Positions 46,549 to 55,358 of a stretch of 64,000 nucleotides of DNA are shown one piece after another. Made by a program: the position numbers and the translations under genes. Location of the stretch: NCBI RefSeq assembly GCF_900099805.1, contig NZ_FNDR01000001.1, forward strand, positions 620,001 through 684,000. Reading direction: 5' to 3'. The first letter of the stretch is position 1, and each line of letters starts with the position of its first letter. The notes beneath the pieces were generated by a model, which saw nothing but the letters and a program-made list of their open reading frames with translations, ran no database searches and was not told where the DNA came from. Source of the stretch: Variovorax sp. OV700 (lineage in GTDB: Bacteria; Pseudomonadota; Gammaproteobacteria; Burkholderiales; Burkholderiaceae_C).

Positions 46549-47556
46549 TCATTCGACCTTTCCGATCCGCTGGACAACCTTCGCCATGGCCTGAGCGTCC
46601 TTTGCGACAAATGCAGTGAACTCCGGGGTGTCGAGGTACTGCATGTAGGTACCAGCTGCCTCCAGGGATCGGGCCGCACGCACGTCGCTAGCAGCAAATT
46701 TAGCCGCCTCCCGAAGTTTGGTCGCAATGGCAGTCGGTGTCGAAGCAGGAGCAAACAGACCCGTCCATTGCAGGTAGGTCACTGGAACTCCTGATTTTTT
46801 CAGGCTGGGCACTTCCGGAAGTGTCGGGATCGTCCCCTCACCCCAATGCGCGAGTGCTCGAAGCTTTCCGGCCTGGATATGGCCCGCGACCGTCGAAGGC
46901 CCCGTGGCCAAGGCATCCACCTGACCTCCGAGGAGCGCCACAACGGCAGGAGCTGCACCGGTAAACGGAACATGCAACATCGAGGTTTTGGCCGCGGCAT
47001 TCAGCTGTTCGAACGGGACATGCATCGTCCCGTAGTTGCCCGATGATCCAAAGGTGTGCTCACCCGGTCTTGCACGCAGCGCTGCTGCGAACTGCTCGAA
47101 ATTTTTCCAGGGGCTGTCAGCCTTGACCACGAGAACTACCGGGTCCGCTGTGAAGCGAGCAATGGGCTCGAGTTGAGCGAGTTCGAACATGGGCCGACGC
47201 TGACGGATGGCATCCGCTTCGGGCAACACGACGACAGAGGAAAGCGCCATGAGCACGGTGTAGCCGTCAGGCTTCGCCTTGGCGACCTGCGACATGCCGA
47301 TGCCTCCCCCGGCACCTGCCTTGTTCTCGACAATGACAGGCTGCTTCAGGTAGCGACCCATGGCTTCCGCCACGGGTCGCGCAGCAATATCAGCTGCGCC
47401 ACCTGGCGGGAATGGCACGACCATGGTGATCGGTTTCGACGGATATGCGTCTTGTGCCGAGGCCGGCGCATGGAAAAACACTGTTGCAGTGGCCAAGCCG
47501 ATCAACACCCGGCGCTTCTTCAACCCGCGGGTCGGGCACAGGTTTATCTCAGTCAT
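46549..47556 (-). CDS. Bug/TctC-family periplasmic solute receptor
   Basis: 335 residues. A longer than usual N-terminus (signal KKRRVLIGLATATVFFHAPA, cleavage near ASAQD) precedes PFPPGGAADIAAR, VIVENKAGAGG and LHVPFTGAAPAV. Its ATG overlaps the stop of the FAH gene at 47553 (ATGA), so the two form an operon controlled by the divergent GntR gene. The ligand is likely the acid processed by that FAH protein or a precursor. Confidence 0.9.
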   Translation of the reverse strand: MTEINLCPTRGLKKRRVLIGLATATVFFHAPASAQDAYPSKPITMVVPFPPGGAADIAARPVAEAMGRYLKQPVIVENKAGAGGGIGMSQVAKAKPDGYTVLMALSSVVVLPEADAIRQRRPMFELAQLEPIARFTADPVVLVVKADSPWKNFEQFAAALRARPGEHTFGSSGNYGTMHVPFEQLNAAAKTSMLHVPFTGAAPAVVALLGGQVDALATGPSTVAGHIQAGKLRALAHWGEGTIPTLPEVPSLKKSGVPVTYLQWTGLFAPASTPTAIATKLREAAKFAASDVRAARSLEAAGTYMQYLDTPEFTAFVAKDAQAMAKVVQRIGKVE

Positions 47557-48434
47557 CGGGTGCGGACGCGATTGTTCAGTTCGCCCAGCCCCGTGACTGC
47601 GACACGGACGAGGTCGCCGTGCTGCAAGAACTTGGGTGGCGAATGGCCGATTCCGACGCCAACGGGCGTGCCTGTTGCGATAAGGTCGCCGGGCAGAAGC
47701 GTCATTGCCTTCGACAGAGTCGAGATCAAGTTCGGCACGTCGAAGATCAGGTCTGTGAGCATGCCGACCTGGCGCAGTTCACCATTCACCCAGGTCTGCA
47801 CTTTGAGCGATGGGATGGGGGCTTCGTCCTCCGTGGTAATCCACGGGCCGACGGGGCAGAACGTATCGAGCGACTTCCCGAGGAACCACTGCGCGTGGTT
47901 CTTTTGCAGATCGCGCGCTGTCACATCGTTGAGGGCGACGAATCCGAAGACTTTCGCAAGGGCATCCGCCGGAGACACATTGCGGCACTCGGCACCGATC
48001 ACCACGCCGATCTCGCCCTCATAGTCGACTGACGAGGTGTGTGCCGGGTCAAAGACGATGTCATCGGAAGGCCCTGCGAGCGAGGTTGTCGCTTTGGTGA
48101 AGATCTGAGGGAAAGCAGGCACCGCGGCAGCGCCGCTTGTAGCGTTGAAGCCGCTCGCATCGAACTCGGCCGCGTGCTCGGTGTAGTTCTTGCCTACCGC
48201 GAAGATGTTCCGCACAGGCGCGGAGATCGGCGAGAGAAACGTGACTTCGGAAAAATCAGCCTTCCCGACCGTCAGTTCTTCAAGTTCTGCTGCTCTGATG
48301 CGACGCTCGATAACGGCCTGAACCGGGTTCAGATGGCTCGAGAAACTGCCGCCAATGAACCTGACGGTCGCGTTGGCCTCATCGACCAACACCATGCGCA
48401 CCCGCCCGAGATGAGAAACACGTCCGATCTTCAT
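47553..48434 (-). CDS. FAH-family hydrolase
   Basis: 293 residues from the ATG at 48434. FAH features: NIFAVGKNYTEHAAEF, acidic metal site VDYEGEIGVVIG, LNDVTARDLQ, and GDLIATGTPVGVGIG. Family chemistry is hydrolysis or hydration of oxo acids from ring fission or sugar-acid breakdown. It is transcribed away from a GntR gene with a matched inverted repeat between them, and is followed by a Bug receptor gene. Confidence 0.88.
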   Translation of the reverse strand: MKIGRVSHLGRVRMVLVDEANATVRFIGGSFSSHLNPVQAVIERRIRAAELEELTVGKADFSEVTFLSPISAPVRNIFAVGKNYTEHAAEFDASGFNATSGAAAVPAFPQIFTKATTSLAGPSDDIVFDPAHTSSVDYEGEIGVVIGAECRNVSPADALAKVFGFVALNDVTARDLQKNHAQWFLGKSLDTFCPVGPWITTEDEAPIPSLKVQTWVNGELRQVGMLTDLIFDVPNLISTLSKAMTLLPGDLIATGTPVGVGIGHSPPKFLQHGDLVRVAVTGLGELNNRVRTR

Positions 48435-48453
48435 TTTGCTCCAATTGGGTTTC

Positions 48454-48570
48454 AGATCAAACCAATATGACCCGATTGGGCGAGTATGCGTCAAATTGGG
48501 CGCATGCTTATGGTTATTTCGAGGCTTACCCTTGAAATCCTCTGTCGATTGGTTGCAATTGGTTTGATCT
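48454..48570. promoter_or_regulatory. 13-bp inverted repeat flanking a divergent promoter region
   Basis: AGATCAAACCAAT at 48454-48466 is repeated inverted as ATTGGTTTGATCT at 48558-48570. Between them are two ATTGGGCG copies, at about 48475 and 48495. The pair lies between the FAH-Bug operon and its GntR gene, a layout suggesting GntR operators at two sites about 100 bases apart, possibly with looping. Confidence 0.55.
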
Positions 48571-48609
48571 GGTCGCCCAGTTTTTGACCGCTTGATATGA
48601 TCTGAAGCG

Positions 48610-49320
48610 ATGGAGAACCAAACGATGGACAGCGCCGCGGTACTGAGAGATGCAATCCTGGGCAAGCTCAAGTCCGGCGAATGGCCTCGCGGGCACAGGA
48701 TCGATACCGAGCGCCATCTCAGCGAATCATTCGGCATCGGCCGCTCGACGGTTCGGCGCGTTCTGGCGCAATTCAAGGCAGCCGGCCTCATCACTCAAAC
48801 GGTCGGCAGCGGCACTTTCGTCAGCGACCGGCTTGATCCGGCTAAGTTGAGCAGAGGCGAGTCCTCCGAGCCGGGCACAGCGCTCGCGATCGGTTCGGGT
48901 TCAATCAGCCCGGCAGAGCTCATGGACGCTCGGCTCGCCATCGAGCCGAGCATCGTGGAGCTGATCATCCGGAACGCCTCGCAGAACGACTTTTCAAAGA
49001 TGGCCCATTGCTGCGACAAGGCCGAGGCCGCGCACAGCCTGGAAGAGTTCGAGAAATGGGACGGTGAGCTGCACGAAACCATTGCGCTCGCCGCTCACAA
49101 CTCGCTGGTCATCAACATATTTCAATTGATCAAACAGGCGCGAGCCCAGGACGATTGGGGTGCACTCAAGCGCCACAGTCTTTCGCAAGAGCGGCGCCTG
49201 TCCTATCAGATCGAACACCGCCAGATTGTGAGCGCGCTGACCGATCGGGATCTGGTGCGTGCAACGGCGCACACTCGAGACCACCTTCTTCACGTACGAC
49301 GCAATCTGCTTGGCCCCTGA
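48610..49320 (+). CDS. GntR-family regulator, FadR subfamily (FCD domain)
   Basis: 236 residues. Winged HTH at about residues 8-72 (LSESFGIGRSTVRRVLAQF) and an all-helical FCD effector domain (ELMDARLAIEPSIVELI; EFEKWDGELHETIALAAHNS, with the Asp and His metal-site residues; later His in TAHTRDHLLHV). Such regulators are usually repressors released by an organic acid. It diverges from the FAH-Bug operon. Confidence 0.92.
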   Translation: MENQTMDSAAVLRDAILGKLKSGEWPRGHRIDTERHLSESFGIGRSTVRRVLAQFKAAGLITQTVGSGTFVSDRLDPAKLSRGESSEPGTALAIGSGSISPAELMDARLAIEPSIVELIIRNASQNDFSKMAHCCDKAEAAHSLEEFEKWDGELHETIALAAHNSLVINIFQLIKQARAQDDWGALKRHSLSQERRLSYQIEHRQIVSALTDRDLVRATAHTRDHLLHVRRNLLGP

Positions 49321-49339
49321 ACGAGGCCCATTCAGTCCT

Positions 49340-49921
49340 GATTAAGCGGATTCCATTCTGCGCGCGGTACATCCCGCGTTGCGCGTCGAACTCACGCTGA
49401 CCGATCGGGTGCTCGACCTGACTGCATGGGGCGCAGATTGCTGGGTTTGCGTGGGCGAGGTGCGCGATCCTGGATTGGTGAGCCGCAAGCTCGGCACGAT
49501 GGAACGTGTGCTGATCGCCGCGCCCGAATTGCTCAAGAAGCTGGGGCCCGTCAGCATCGCGCCTTTCGCAGTTGCCCTGCGTCGGGCTCGCGCCCTACGT
49601 GACCGGCAAGTGCGCATGCTGGATCGATCGGGCCGCTCCCGCATGGAGATGCTCGACACGCCGATCCAGACCGACAGCCTGTTGTCGAGCTACCGCGCGA
49701 TCCTCAATGGAGCCGGTATCGGCGCGGCGGCCCCCTGGATGTGCCAGGAAGACCTCAAGACCGGTCGGGTGCAGCGGGTGCTGGCGAACTGGTGGCTCGA
49801 ACCGATCGCCCTTCATGCCGCCCTGCCTCCGGGCATCTACAGGCCAGCGCGCGTCACTGCATTCATCGACGCCCTAAAGACGAGGATGTTTGCCCTCTCG
49901 GGCTTCGAGCAGTCAAGCTAG
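49340..49921 (+). pseudogene. LysR-family regulator lacking its DNA-binding domain
   Basis: The frame starts abruptly within a LysR effector domain (HPALRVELTLTDRVLDL, VSRKLGTMERVLIAAPELL) and runs to a normal C-terminus at 49921. No HTH precedes it: the GntR stop is at 49320. Without a DNA-binding domain it cannot act as a normal regulator, so it is a 5'-deleted remnant. Confidence 0.75.
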
Positions 49922-49961
49922 GCTTAGGTCTCGCATCAGTTGAGAGAGTCGTGTTGCTGCG

Positions 49962-50828
49962 TCAATCTGCCACGGATCCTCTCTTGCGGGCAGTAGCGGG
50001 CCTCTGCACAGAGGCGAGATTCGTCGCCGCAATCGAAGATTTCCGCGTCGGTGGAGCCTGCTGTTCGCGTTGTCGAATCGCTTCGAGATAGTTGTAGACC
50101 GTGTACCTTGAGAGCCCCAGTGCCTTGGCGGCTCGTGGAACGCTGCCTTTCACGATGAACAACCCACGGCGCAGCATCTCCTCGACAGCCTTGCTCTTCT
50201 CGTCCTTGGTCATCAGCAGCACGGGCTTCGCGAGGTTTTGAACTGCGGATTCAATAATCTCCGCCATCAGGGCGTCCATGTCAGCAGATTCGGCATGTGT
50301 TTCTCCGTTCACCTTCACATTCGACGGTCCATCGATAGCCCTGCCAACCCATGCGTGCACCAGTTTGAGCATCTGGAGATCGACGTTGGCACAAAGTGCC
50401 GCCAAGGGTGTTCCGGACTCGGAACGAAAGATGACGGTTGCTGATTTGAGAGGGGTGCCAGCTGGACTGACTGTGGGATAGACGCCGACCATTGCGTGCC
50501 CCTCATCGGAGGCCTCAGTCGTAGTAGCAAACGCTGCGGTAAAGGCATGATCGTCTTTCGGGCCGCTCAGGATAGGGCTTCCAACCGATCTACCCGAGAC
50601 CTGTCCGTTGGCGATGGCGACTACGGAAGCATCTGGATGTGTGAGGTCATGGAGCACCAGTTCCGTATTGGGCGGCAGTATTTGCTCCATCAGATCAACG
50701 ACGGGACGCAGGATTGACATCATCCGGTCCCGCTCGATTGCCAGTTGACTGCGCTCAAGCCGATGTCGCCCACCTGGCGCGGCGGCTAGCGGGATGGCAG
50801 CGGAGTCGCGAAGCTTGCGTGAGGACAT
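49962..50828 (-). CDS. YheO/DauR-like regulator (PAS-like domain plus HTH)
   Basis: 288 residues. A YheO-type PAS-like domain spans about 35-155 (PVVDLMEQILPPNTELVLHD, CANVDLQMLK). A C-terminal DauR-type helix-turn-helix is near 205-250 (GSVPRAAKALGLSRYTVYNYL). DauR represses D-arginine catabolism, and relatives regulate amino-acid genes. The gene diverges from the exported PLP enzyme-RidA pair at 51002 with a palindrome between, so it probably regulates that pair. The effector is likely an amino acid or its product (inference). Confidence 0.88.
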   Translation of the reverse strand: MSSRKLRDSAAIPLAAAPGGRHRLERSQLAIERDRMMSILRPVVDLMEQILPPNTELVLHDLTHPDASVVAIANGQVSGRSVGSPILSGPKDDHAFTAAFATTTEASDEGHAMVGVYPTVSPAGTPLKSATVIFRSESGTPLAALCANVDLQMLKLVHAWVGRAIDGPSNVKVNGETHAESADMDALMAEIIESAVQNLAKPVLLMTKDEKSKAVEEMLRRGLFIVKGSVPRAAKALGLSRYTVYNYLEAIRQREQQAPPTRKSSIAATNLASVQRPATARKRGSVAD

Positions 50829-50876
50829 GTAAGTAGGTGTCTCCGGGGATTGAGGGGGTTAGTCCTAGGCGAACAC

Positions 50877-50893
50877 TTCAACATAGTGTTGAA
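50877..50893. promoter_or_regulatory. 17-bp palindrome between the DauR-like and PLP-enzyme genes
   Basis: TTCAACATAGTGTTGAA has seven-base perfect arms around TAG. More half-sites (GTTGAAC near 50907, TTCAACT near 50968) lie in the same 173-bp divergent region. This is a strong candidate operator for the DauR-like regulator. Confidence 0.6.
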
Positions 50894-51001
50894 CAATACA
50901 CAGTGAGTTGAACAGGCGTCGCTCTTGCAGGCTGCGATGACTATAGGCCAGCAGTTCGCCCTGGAATTCAACTCTTTGTTGGCCTATTGACAAGGAGTTT
51001 A

Positions 51002-52321
51002 ATGAAAATGAACGAAGTTGAATCCCAGGTTCTGCCTGAGGCCTCTCGTCGCCGCTGGCTCAAGTCCATCGGCGGTGCATCGATCGCTGGCTTGCTCGGA
51101 GGCCAGCTCACGGGATGCGGCGGAAGCTCAGGGGGCGCACCCATCTCGCCGGCATCTGCGGCTGAACCGCAGACGCCCGCAGACGCATCGAGCCTTCCGG
51201 CGAAGGCACTATTTCCCGGAGTAGCAGACCGTGTCTACCTCAATGGAGCGGCGGACCATCCATGGAACCAGTACGCCACGGACGCCTTGAAGGGCTACGC
51301 TCAATCCAAGCTTTCCCTTGTCGGCGGAGGCGCCACCGCGACAGCGAAGTTCGCCGCGCTCATCAACGCCGACGCCGACGAGGTCACCTATGTCCCAAGC
51401 ACTTCAATGGGTGAATACCTCGTCACCAAGTCGCTTGGCCTGCCGGCCAGTGGCGGCCGAGTTGTGACTGACGCCTTGCATTTTGTAGGCTCGTTCTACA
51501 TGTACGAGCAATACCGTCTGCAAGGCCTGGACGTCGTGACGGTTCCAATGAATGCCGACTATCGGATCCCGCTCAGCGCTCTCGATGCTGCAATTTCTCC
51601 CGGAACCAAGCTGGTCGCCATCTCGCACGTGTCTCTCTACAACGGATTCACGCACGATTTGAAGGCGGTCTGTGACCTGGCGCACTCTCGGGGGGCCCTC
51701 GTCTATGTCGACTTGATCCAGTCGGCGGGCGCCATTCCCGTGGATGTCAAAGCTGCCGGCGTGGATTTTGCGGCATGCGGAACCTATAAGTGGCTCATGG
51801 GAGACTTTGGGTTTGCATTCCTCTATGTGCGCAAGAGCCTTCTCTCGCAGCTCCAACGTCCTTGGTATGGCTATCGCCAAACGCGAAACTTCGCGGCGCC
51901 GATCTTGCACGTCTACCCGCTGGACGCTCCCGGCAGTGTTCCGTATGAAAGTGCGCAGATCAACTCGGTCGCAGGCTACTTTGCGGGTTCGTTCCCCGCT
52001 TCGTCCGTGGAAGCAGCTTGCGCAGCATCCATTGATTGGATTCAAAGCATCGGGGTAGAAAAGATCCAGGCTTACCGCAAGCCCATGACCGATGCGCTGC
52101 AGGCTGGCTTGCGCGCGAGAGGTTTTCAGGTGGTGACGCCTCCAGAAACTGTTTCGCCAATCGTTACGTTTTCCTATGCGAACGCTTCGCAACTGTCCAG
52201 TCGGTTGTCGCCTGCAAAGGTCGAAATCACTTTACGGGCCAACCACGCGCGCATTTCGCCATCGGTCTACAACGACATCAGCGACATCGACAAGTTTCTC
52301 GCTGCCATCGGAACCCCCTGA
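51002..52321 (+). CDS. Exported PLP-dependent class-V aminotransferase-fold lipoprotein
   Basis: 439 residues. AAGGAG at 50992 precedes the ATGs at 51002 and 51008. The N-terminus has a twin-arginine motif (SRRRWLKSIGG) and a lipobox LTGC with Cys39, followed by a flexible Ser/Ala/Pro linker to about residue 70. The rest is a class-V PLP fold: cofactor-binding Asp in VYVDLIQSAG (Asp237), Schiff-base Lys in CGTYKWLMG (Lys263), and a C-terminal RANHARISPSVYND substrate region. Relatives are cysteine desulfurases/selenocysteine lyases and isopenicillin-N epimerase-like enzymes. Tat export fits a protein folded with PLP in the cytoplasm and then anchored in the envelope. A RidA lipoprotein gene follows six bases later. 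Substrate and reaction are unknown. Confidence 0.88.
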   Translation: MKMNEVESQVLPEASRRRWLKSIGGASIAGLLGGQLTGCGGSSGGAPISPASAAEPQTPADASSLPAKALFPGVADRVYLNGAADHPWNQYATDALKGYAQSKLSLVGGGATATAKFAALINADADEVTYVPSTSMGEYLVTKSLGLPASGGRVVTDALHFVGSFYMYEQYRLQGLDVVTVPMNADYRIPLSALDAAISPGTKLVAISHVSLYNGFTHDLKAVCDLAHSRGALVYVDLIQSAGAIPVDVKAAGVDFAACGTYKWLMGDFGFAFLYVRKSLLSQLQRPWYGYRQTRNFAAPILHVYPLDAPGSVPYESAQINSVAGYFAGSFPASSVEAACAASIDWIQSIGVEKIQAYRKPMTDALQAGLRARGFQVVTPPETVSPIVTFSYANASQLSSRLSPAKVEITLRANHARISPSVYNDISDIDKFLAAIGTP

Positions 52322-52326
52322 ATCCA

Positions 52327-52806
52327 ATGAGCTCCACCCTCCACGCATCCAAACCGTCCCTTGCCCGTCTTTTTGGCATGAGCGCATTCGCACTCGCCCT
52401 TGCAGTGAGTGCGGGATGCACCACCACCCCCAAGTACCTGAACTCGGGAAAGATCTTGCCTACCACTCTTCCTTTTTCGGAGGCGGTCCTAGTCGGCGGC
52501 ACGCTGTACCTGTCCGGCCAGATCGGAAATATTCCTGGCAGCCTCAAGCTGCCGCCCGGTGGCATCAAAGCAGAATCCAAGCAGGTTCTCGACAACATCA
52601 GGACCTCGCTGGAGGCGCACGGCTACTCGTTGGACGATGTGGTCAAGTGCACGGCGATGCTTGCCGACATGAGCGAGTGGACTGCATTCAACGATGTCTA
52701 CAAGACGTACTTCAAGGATGGGAAGTTTCCTGCTCGAAGTGCGTTCGGTGCCACGTCCCTGGCTTTCAACGCGCGAGTGGAACTGGAGTGCATCGCCGCG
52801 AAGTAG
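52327..52806 (+). CDS. RidA-family imine deaminase-like lipoprotein
   Basis: 159 residues. A signal peptide with lipobox VSAGC (Cys31) precedes a full Rid domain: FSEAVLVGGTLYLSGQIG, the trimer-core strands, the substrate carboxylate-binding Arg137 in FPARSAFG, and VELECIA at the end with the conserved Glu. Cytoplasmic RidA hydrolyses reactive enamines/imines released by PLP enzymes. Here the domain carries an export signal and sits five bases after an exported PLP enzyme gene, so it may do the same job in the envelope. The catalytic Arg is present, so activity is plausible. Confidence 0.88.
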   Translation: MSSTLHASKPSLARLFGMSAFALALAVSAGCTTTPKYLNSGKILPTTLPFSEAVLVGGTLYLSGQIGNIPGSLKLPPGGIKAESKQVLDNIRTSLEAHGYSLDDVVKCTAMLADMSEWTAFNDVYKTYFKDGKFPARSAFGATSLAFNARVELECIAAK

Positions 52807-53094
52807 CAGGGGCTTCGCGGGCTGCAGAAATATGACCAGTCCGTACTGGTCGCGTTGGCGATAGCAAACGCCATGTCGTTCTTTCTCGAAGAAAAAGCGG
52901 TGCGAGCGGTCCGAAGGTCTCTTCGCATGCCAGCGTAATCTGTCAGGTGGAATGGGCTACAACGGCAGGTTCGAGACAAAGCACAACGCAGGAACGCGGA
53001 AAAGTCACGGCGCCAATCCTGCCCGAGCGCCCGACCCTAAGTACCGGAGCCGCGACTCTCGCCCGGCGTGAATCGGGCTGAGGGACTTCGTCTC
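52807..53094. other. Intergenic, no gene
   Basis: About 290 bases between the RidA-like gene and the LivK-like remnant. No supported feature. Confidence 0.4.
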
Positions 53095-53400
53095 GAAATA
53101 ACGAAAGCGCACCACCGCGGTCTGCTCGCGCTTCGCTTTTCTGAAGGTCTAGAGGGGCCAATGCGCCGTTCTTCAAGTCTCCCCCTTCGTCAAACGAAAT
53201 GTTTCCCGTGACACCCTTGTATCCTTGTGTCTTCGCACGTGTTGGAAGGTAGACGTTCGGATCGGCCGACCCCCTTGACCCTCGCATCGACCATCACATG
53301 ACTGCGTCATATGAGTAAAGTGCAACGAAGACTTCAGAACCGGCACCGAACTTTTTCCAAACTGCTTCCCTGAACTTTTCACCACCGATGAGCGGTTGCG
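53095..53400 (-). pseudogene. 3' remnant of a LivK-like branched-chain amino acid binding protein
   Basis: The minus strand encodes the end of a periplasmic binding protein: FREAVWKKFGAG, ALYSYDAVM, an in-frame TGA, then SADPNVYLPTRAKTQGYKG and VTGNISFDEGGDLKNGAL. This is the classic LivJ/LivK C-terminus. The upstream ~300 residues are absent, and the TGA plus local indels near 53290 disrupt it. Confidence 0.7.
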
Positions 53401-53438
53401 CACGCGCCCCCAAAGGTGAGGCGAGTAGCCAGGCCGCT

Positions 53439-54293
53439 TTACCGGGCTACGCGGACAGACATCGCGCCGATCCCCTGCACCGAGGCGTTCAGCACATCCC
53501 CTGCGGCCACCGGTCCGACACCGGCCGGTGTCCCCGTCATGATCACGTCCCCTGGATGCAGCGTGTAGATGGCAGACGCATATTCGATCAGTCGCTGGAC
53601 GTCGAAGATCAGGTACTTCGTGTTCGATGACTGCTTGACCTCACCGTTGACGCGGATGCTGAGATCGAGATCGTTCGGATCGAGAATTTCGTCTTTGGTC
53701 ACCATCCAGGGCCCCAGCACGCAGAAAGTGTCGGGCGATTTGCGGAAGGTCGGAAATTCGGGTCCGCGCACCGTCATGTCGAGCCCGATGCAGTACCCCA
53801 GAACGTAGTCGAGTGCCACGGCCCGGGAAACGCGCTTTGCTGTTCTACCGATGATGACAGCCAGTTCCACCTCGTGGTCGGTACGCCGGTCCGGGAAGGG
53901 AATCTGGATCTCCTGGCTGCAGCCGATGAGGGAACTGTTGGCCTTGAGGAACAACCCGAACTTGTCGAGTTCCGTGTACGTCTTGCCGTGGTTGATCTCG
54001 TTATCGGCGTTCGCTTCATCGATGTGATCCTTGTAATTGATGGGTGCGCCGATGATCTTTCCGGGGTTGGCCACCGGGGACAGCAACTGCACTTGTTCCA
54101 GAGGCGTGGGCGCCCCGGTGGCCGCGATCTGCTCAATCCGCTCACGCGCGGCTTCGAAATTCTGGATCAGCCAGTCCGCCGGCGGATAGGGCCAGGAGGC
54201 CTTCGGAATGTGCGAGAAAGCAGGCGTGACGTCGACGACGCCGGTTCCGGTAATCACGCCGATGCGATGATTGTCAAAGAGGCAGAGCTTCAT
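53439..54293 (-). CDS. FAH-family hydrolase of the gentisate pathway
   Basis: 284 residues. FAH signatures: GKIIGAPINYKDHIDEA, DHEVELAVIIG (metal Glu and Asp), and GDVIMTGTPAGVGPV. As last gene of the salicylate/gentisate operon, 27 bases after the gentisate dioxygenase gene, it is expected to cleave maleylpyruvate or fumarylpyruvate to pyruvate and maleate or fumarate. No maleylpyruvate isomerase gene is present, so direct maleylpyruvate hydrolysis is possible. Confidence 0.87.
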   Translation of the reverse strand: MKLCLFDNHRIGVITGTGVVDVTPAFSHIPKASWPYPPADWLIQNFEAARERIEQIAATGAPTPLEQVQLLSPVANPGKIIGAPINYKDHIDEANADNEINHGKTYTELDKFGLFLKANSSLIGCSQEIQIPFPDRRTDHEVELAVIIGRTAKRVSRAVALDYVLGYCIGLDMTVRGPEFPTFRKSPDTFCVLGPWMVTKDEILDPNDLDLSIRVNGEVKQSSNTKYLIFDVQRLIEYASAIYTLHPGDVIMTGTPAGVGPVAAGDVLNASVQGIGAMSVRVAR

Positions 54294-54320
54294 CTTGTTG
54301 ATTCCAGTAGTTGCAGCAGG

Positions 54321-55358
54321 TCAGCTTCGGGCTTCGCGCAAGAGGCCCAGCTTTTCGTGAACAGGCCGGTCCGAATAGCTGAAAAGTACCGTGTCCCGGC
54401 GGGCGGCCACGGTCCATTCGCTCCAGCCCGGGACCACCGCCACATCGTTGGGGCCGATGCGAAGGGCTTCGCATCCCTTCACGCATATTTCCGCTTCTCC
54501 CTCCAGACCGACCAACACTGTGCTGTCCGTCGACCTGTAGGGCCGCGTCGCGAATCCGCCCGGGTAGTAGCGCAGCACCGCACCGATCGTCGGCATCGCC
54601 CAACCCCCGGTGGTCGGATTGACGTACCGCAGGCAGACGCCCAGATGGGGGTCGGGGTCGGCAGTGCGTGCCTGCACCTCAATGGCCTCTCGCGCACGCA
54701 CATACGGGTAGCAGAACATCGGCGACGTCAGCCCGCGCTGCACATGATCGATTGGCAATAGGCCCGAGCCGAAACGCGCCGCGCTCTCGCCTGCTCCGCG
54801 GCTGGTGGTCTGAACCTTGTGCGAGAACTCCTCGCGGAACCCTGCCCGCAAGAACGTGACCAGCGGAACATCGAGCCCGTCCAGCCACACCACCGGTTCG
54901 CCCCCGTCATGACCATGGTCATGCCATGTCCAGTGCGGCGTGATGATGAAGTCTCCGCGGTTCATCGGCGTCTTTTCTCCATCGACCGCGGTGTACGCGC
55001 CAGAGCCATGCAGCACGAACCGCAATGCCGATTGTGTGTGCCGGTGCGCCGGGGCTGTCTCGCCAGGCAGGATCAGCTGCAGCCCGGCGTAGAGCGTATC
55101 GGTCACCTGGGATTTGCCGGGCAGGCCAGGGTTCTCGAGGACCAGCACCCGGCGCTCGGCCTCTTCGGCGGTGATCAATTCGCCGGCCCGAAGCAGCTGG
55201 GGGTACACCTCGTCCCAAGACCACATGCAAGCCCGAGCCGCGGGGACCGGCTGCGCCGGAACCAGGCCCTTGAGTACGCTCCACAGCGGCGCCAGGTTCA
55301 GCGGCTGCAGTTGCTCGTAGTAGCGCTCACGCGCCAAGTCTTCCGTACTGTCGGTCAT
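54321..55358 (-). CDS. Gentisate 1,2-dioxygenase-like cupin enzyme
   Basis: 345 residues with two cupin domains. The N-terminal cupin has the iron-ligand His in APAHRHTQSALRFVLHG and a third ligand in PHWTWHDHGHDG, as in gentisate 1,2-dioxygenases; WSWDEVYPQLLRAGELI is a family phrase near residue 47. It opens the gentisate ring with O2 to maleylpyruvate. The chosen ATG (GGGAGAG upstream) overlaps the monooxygenase stop in TGATG; an ATG one codon earlier is possible. Confidence 0.92.
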   Translation of the reverse strand: MTDSTEDLARERYYEQLQPLNLAPLWSVLKGLVPAQPVPAARACMWSWDEVYPQLLRAGELITAEEAERRVLVLENPGLPGKSQVTDTLYAGLQLILPGETAPAHRHTQSALRFVLHGSGAYTAVDGEKTPMNRGDFIITPHWTWHDHGHDGGEPVVWLDGLDVPLVTFLRAGFREEFSHKVQTTSRGAGESAARFGSGLLPIDHVQRGLTSPMFCYPYVRAREAIEVQARTADPDPHLGVCLRYVNPTTGGWAMPTIGAVLRYYPGGFATRPYRSTDSTVLVGLEGEAEICVKGCEALRIGPNDVAVVPGWSEWTVAARRDTVLFSYSDRPVHEKLGLLREARS

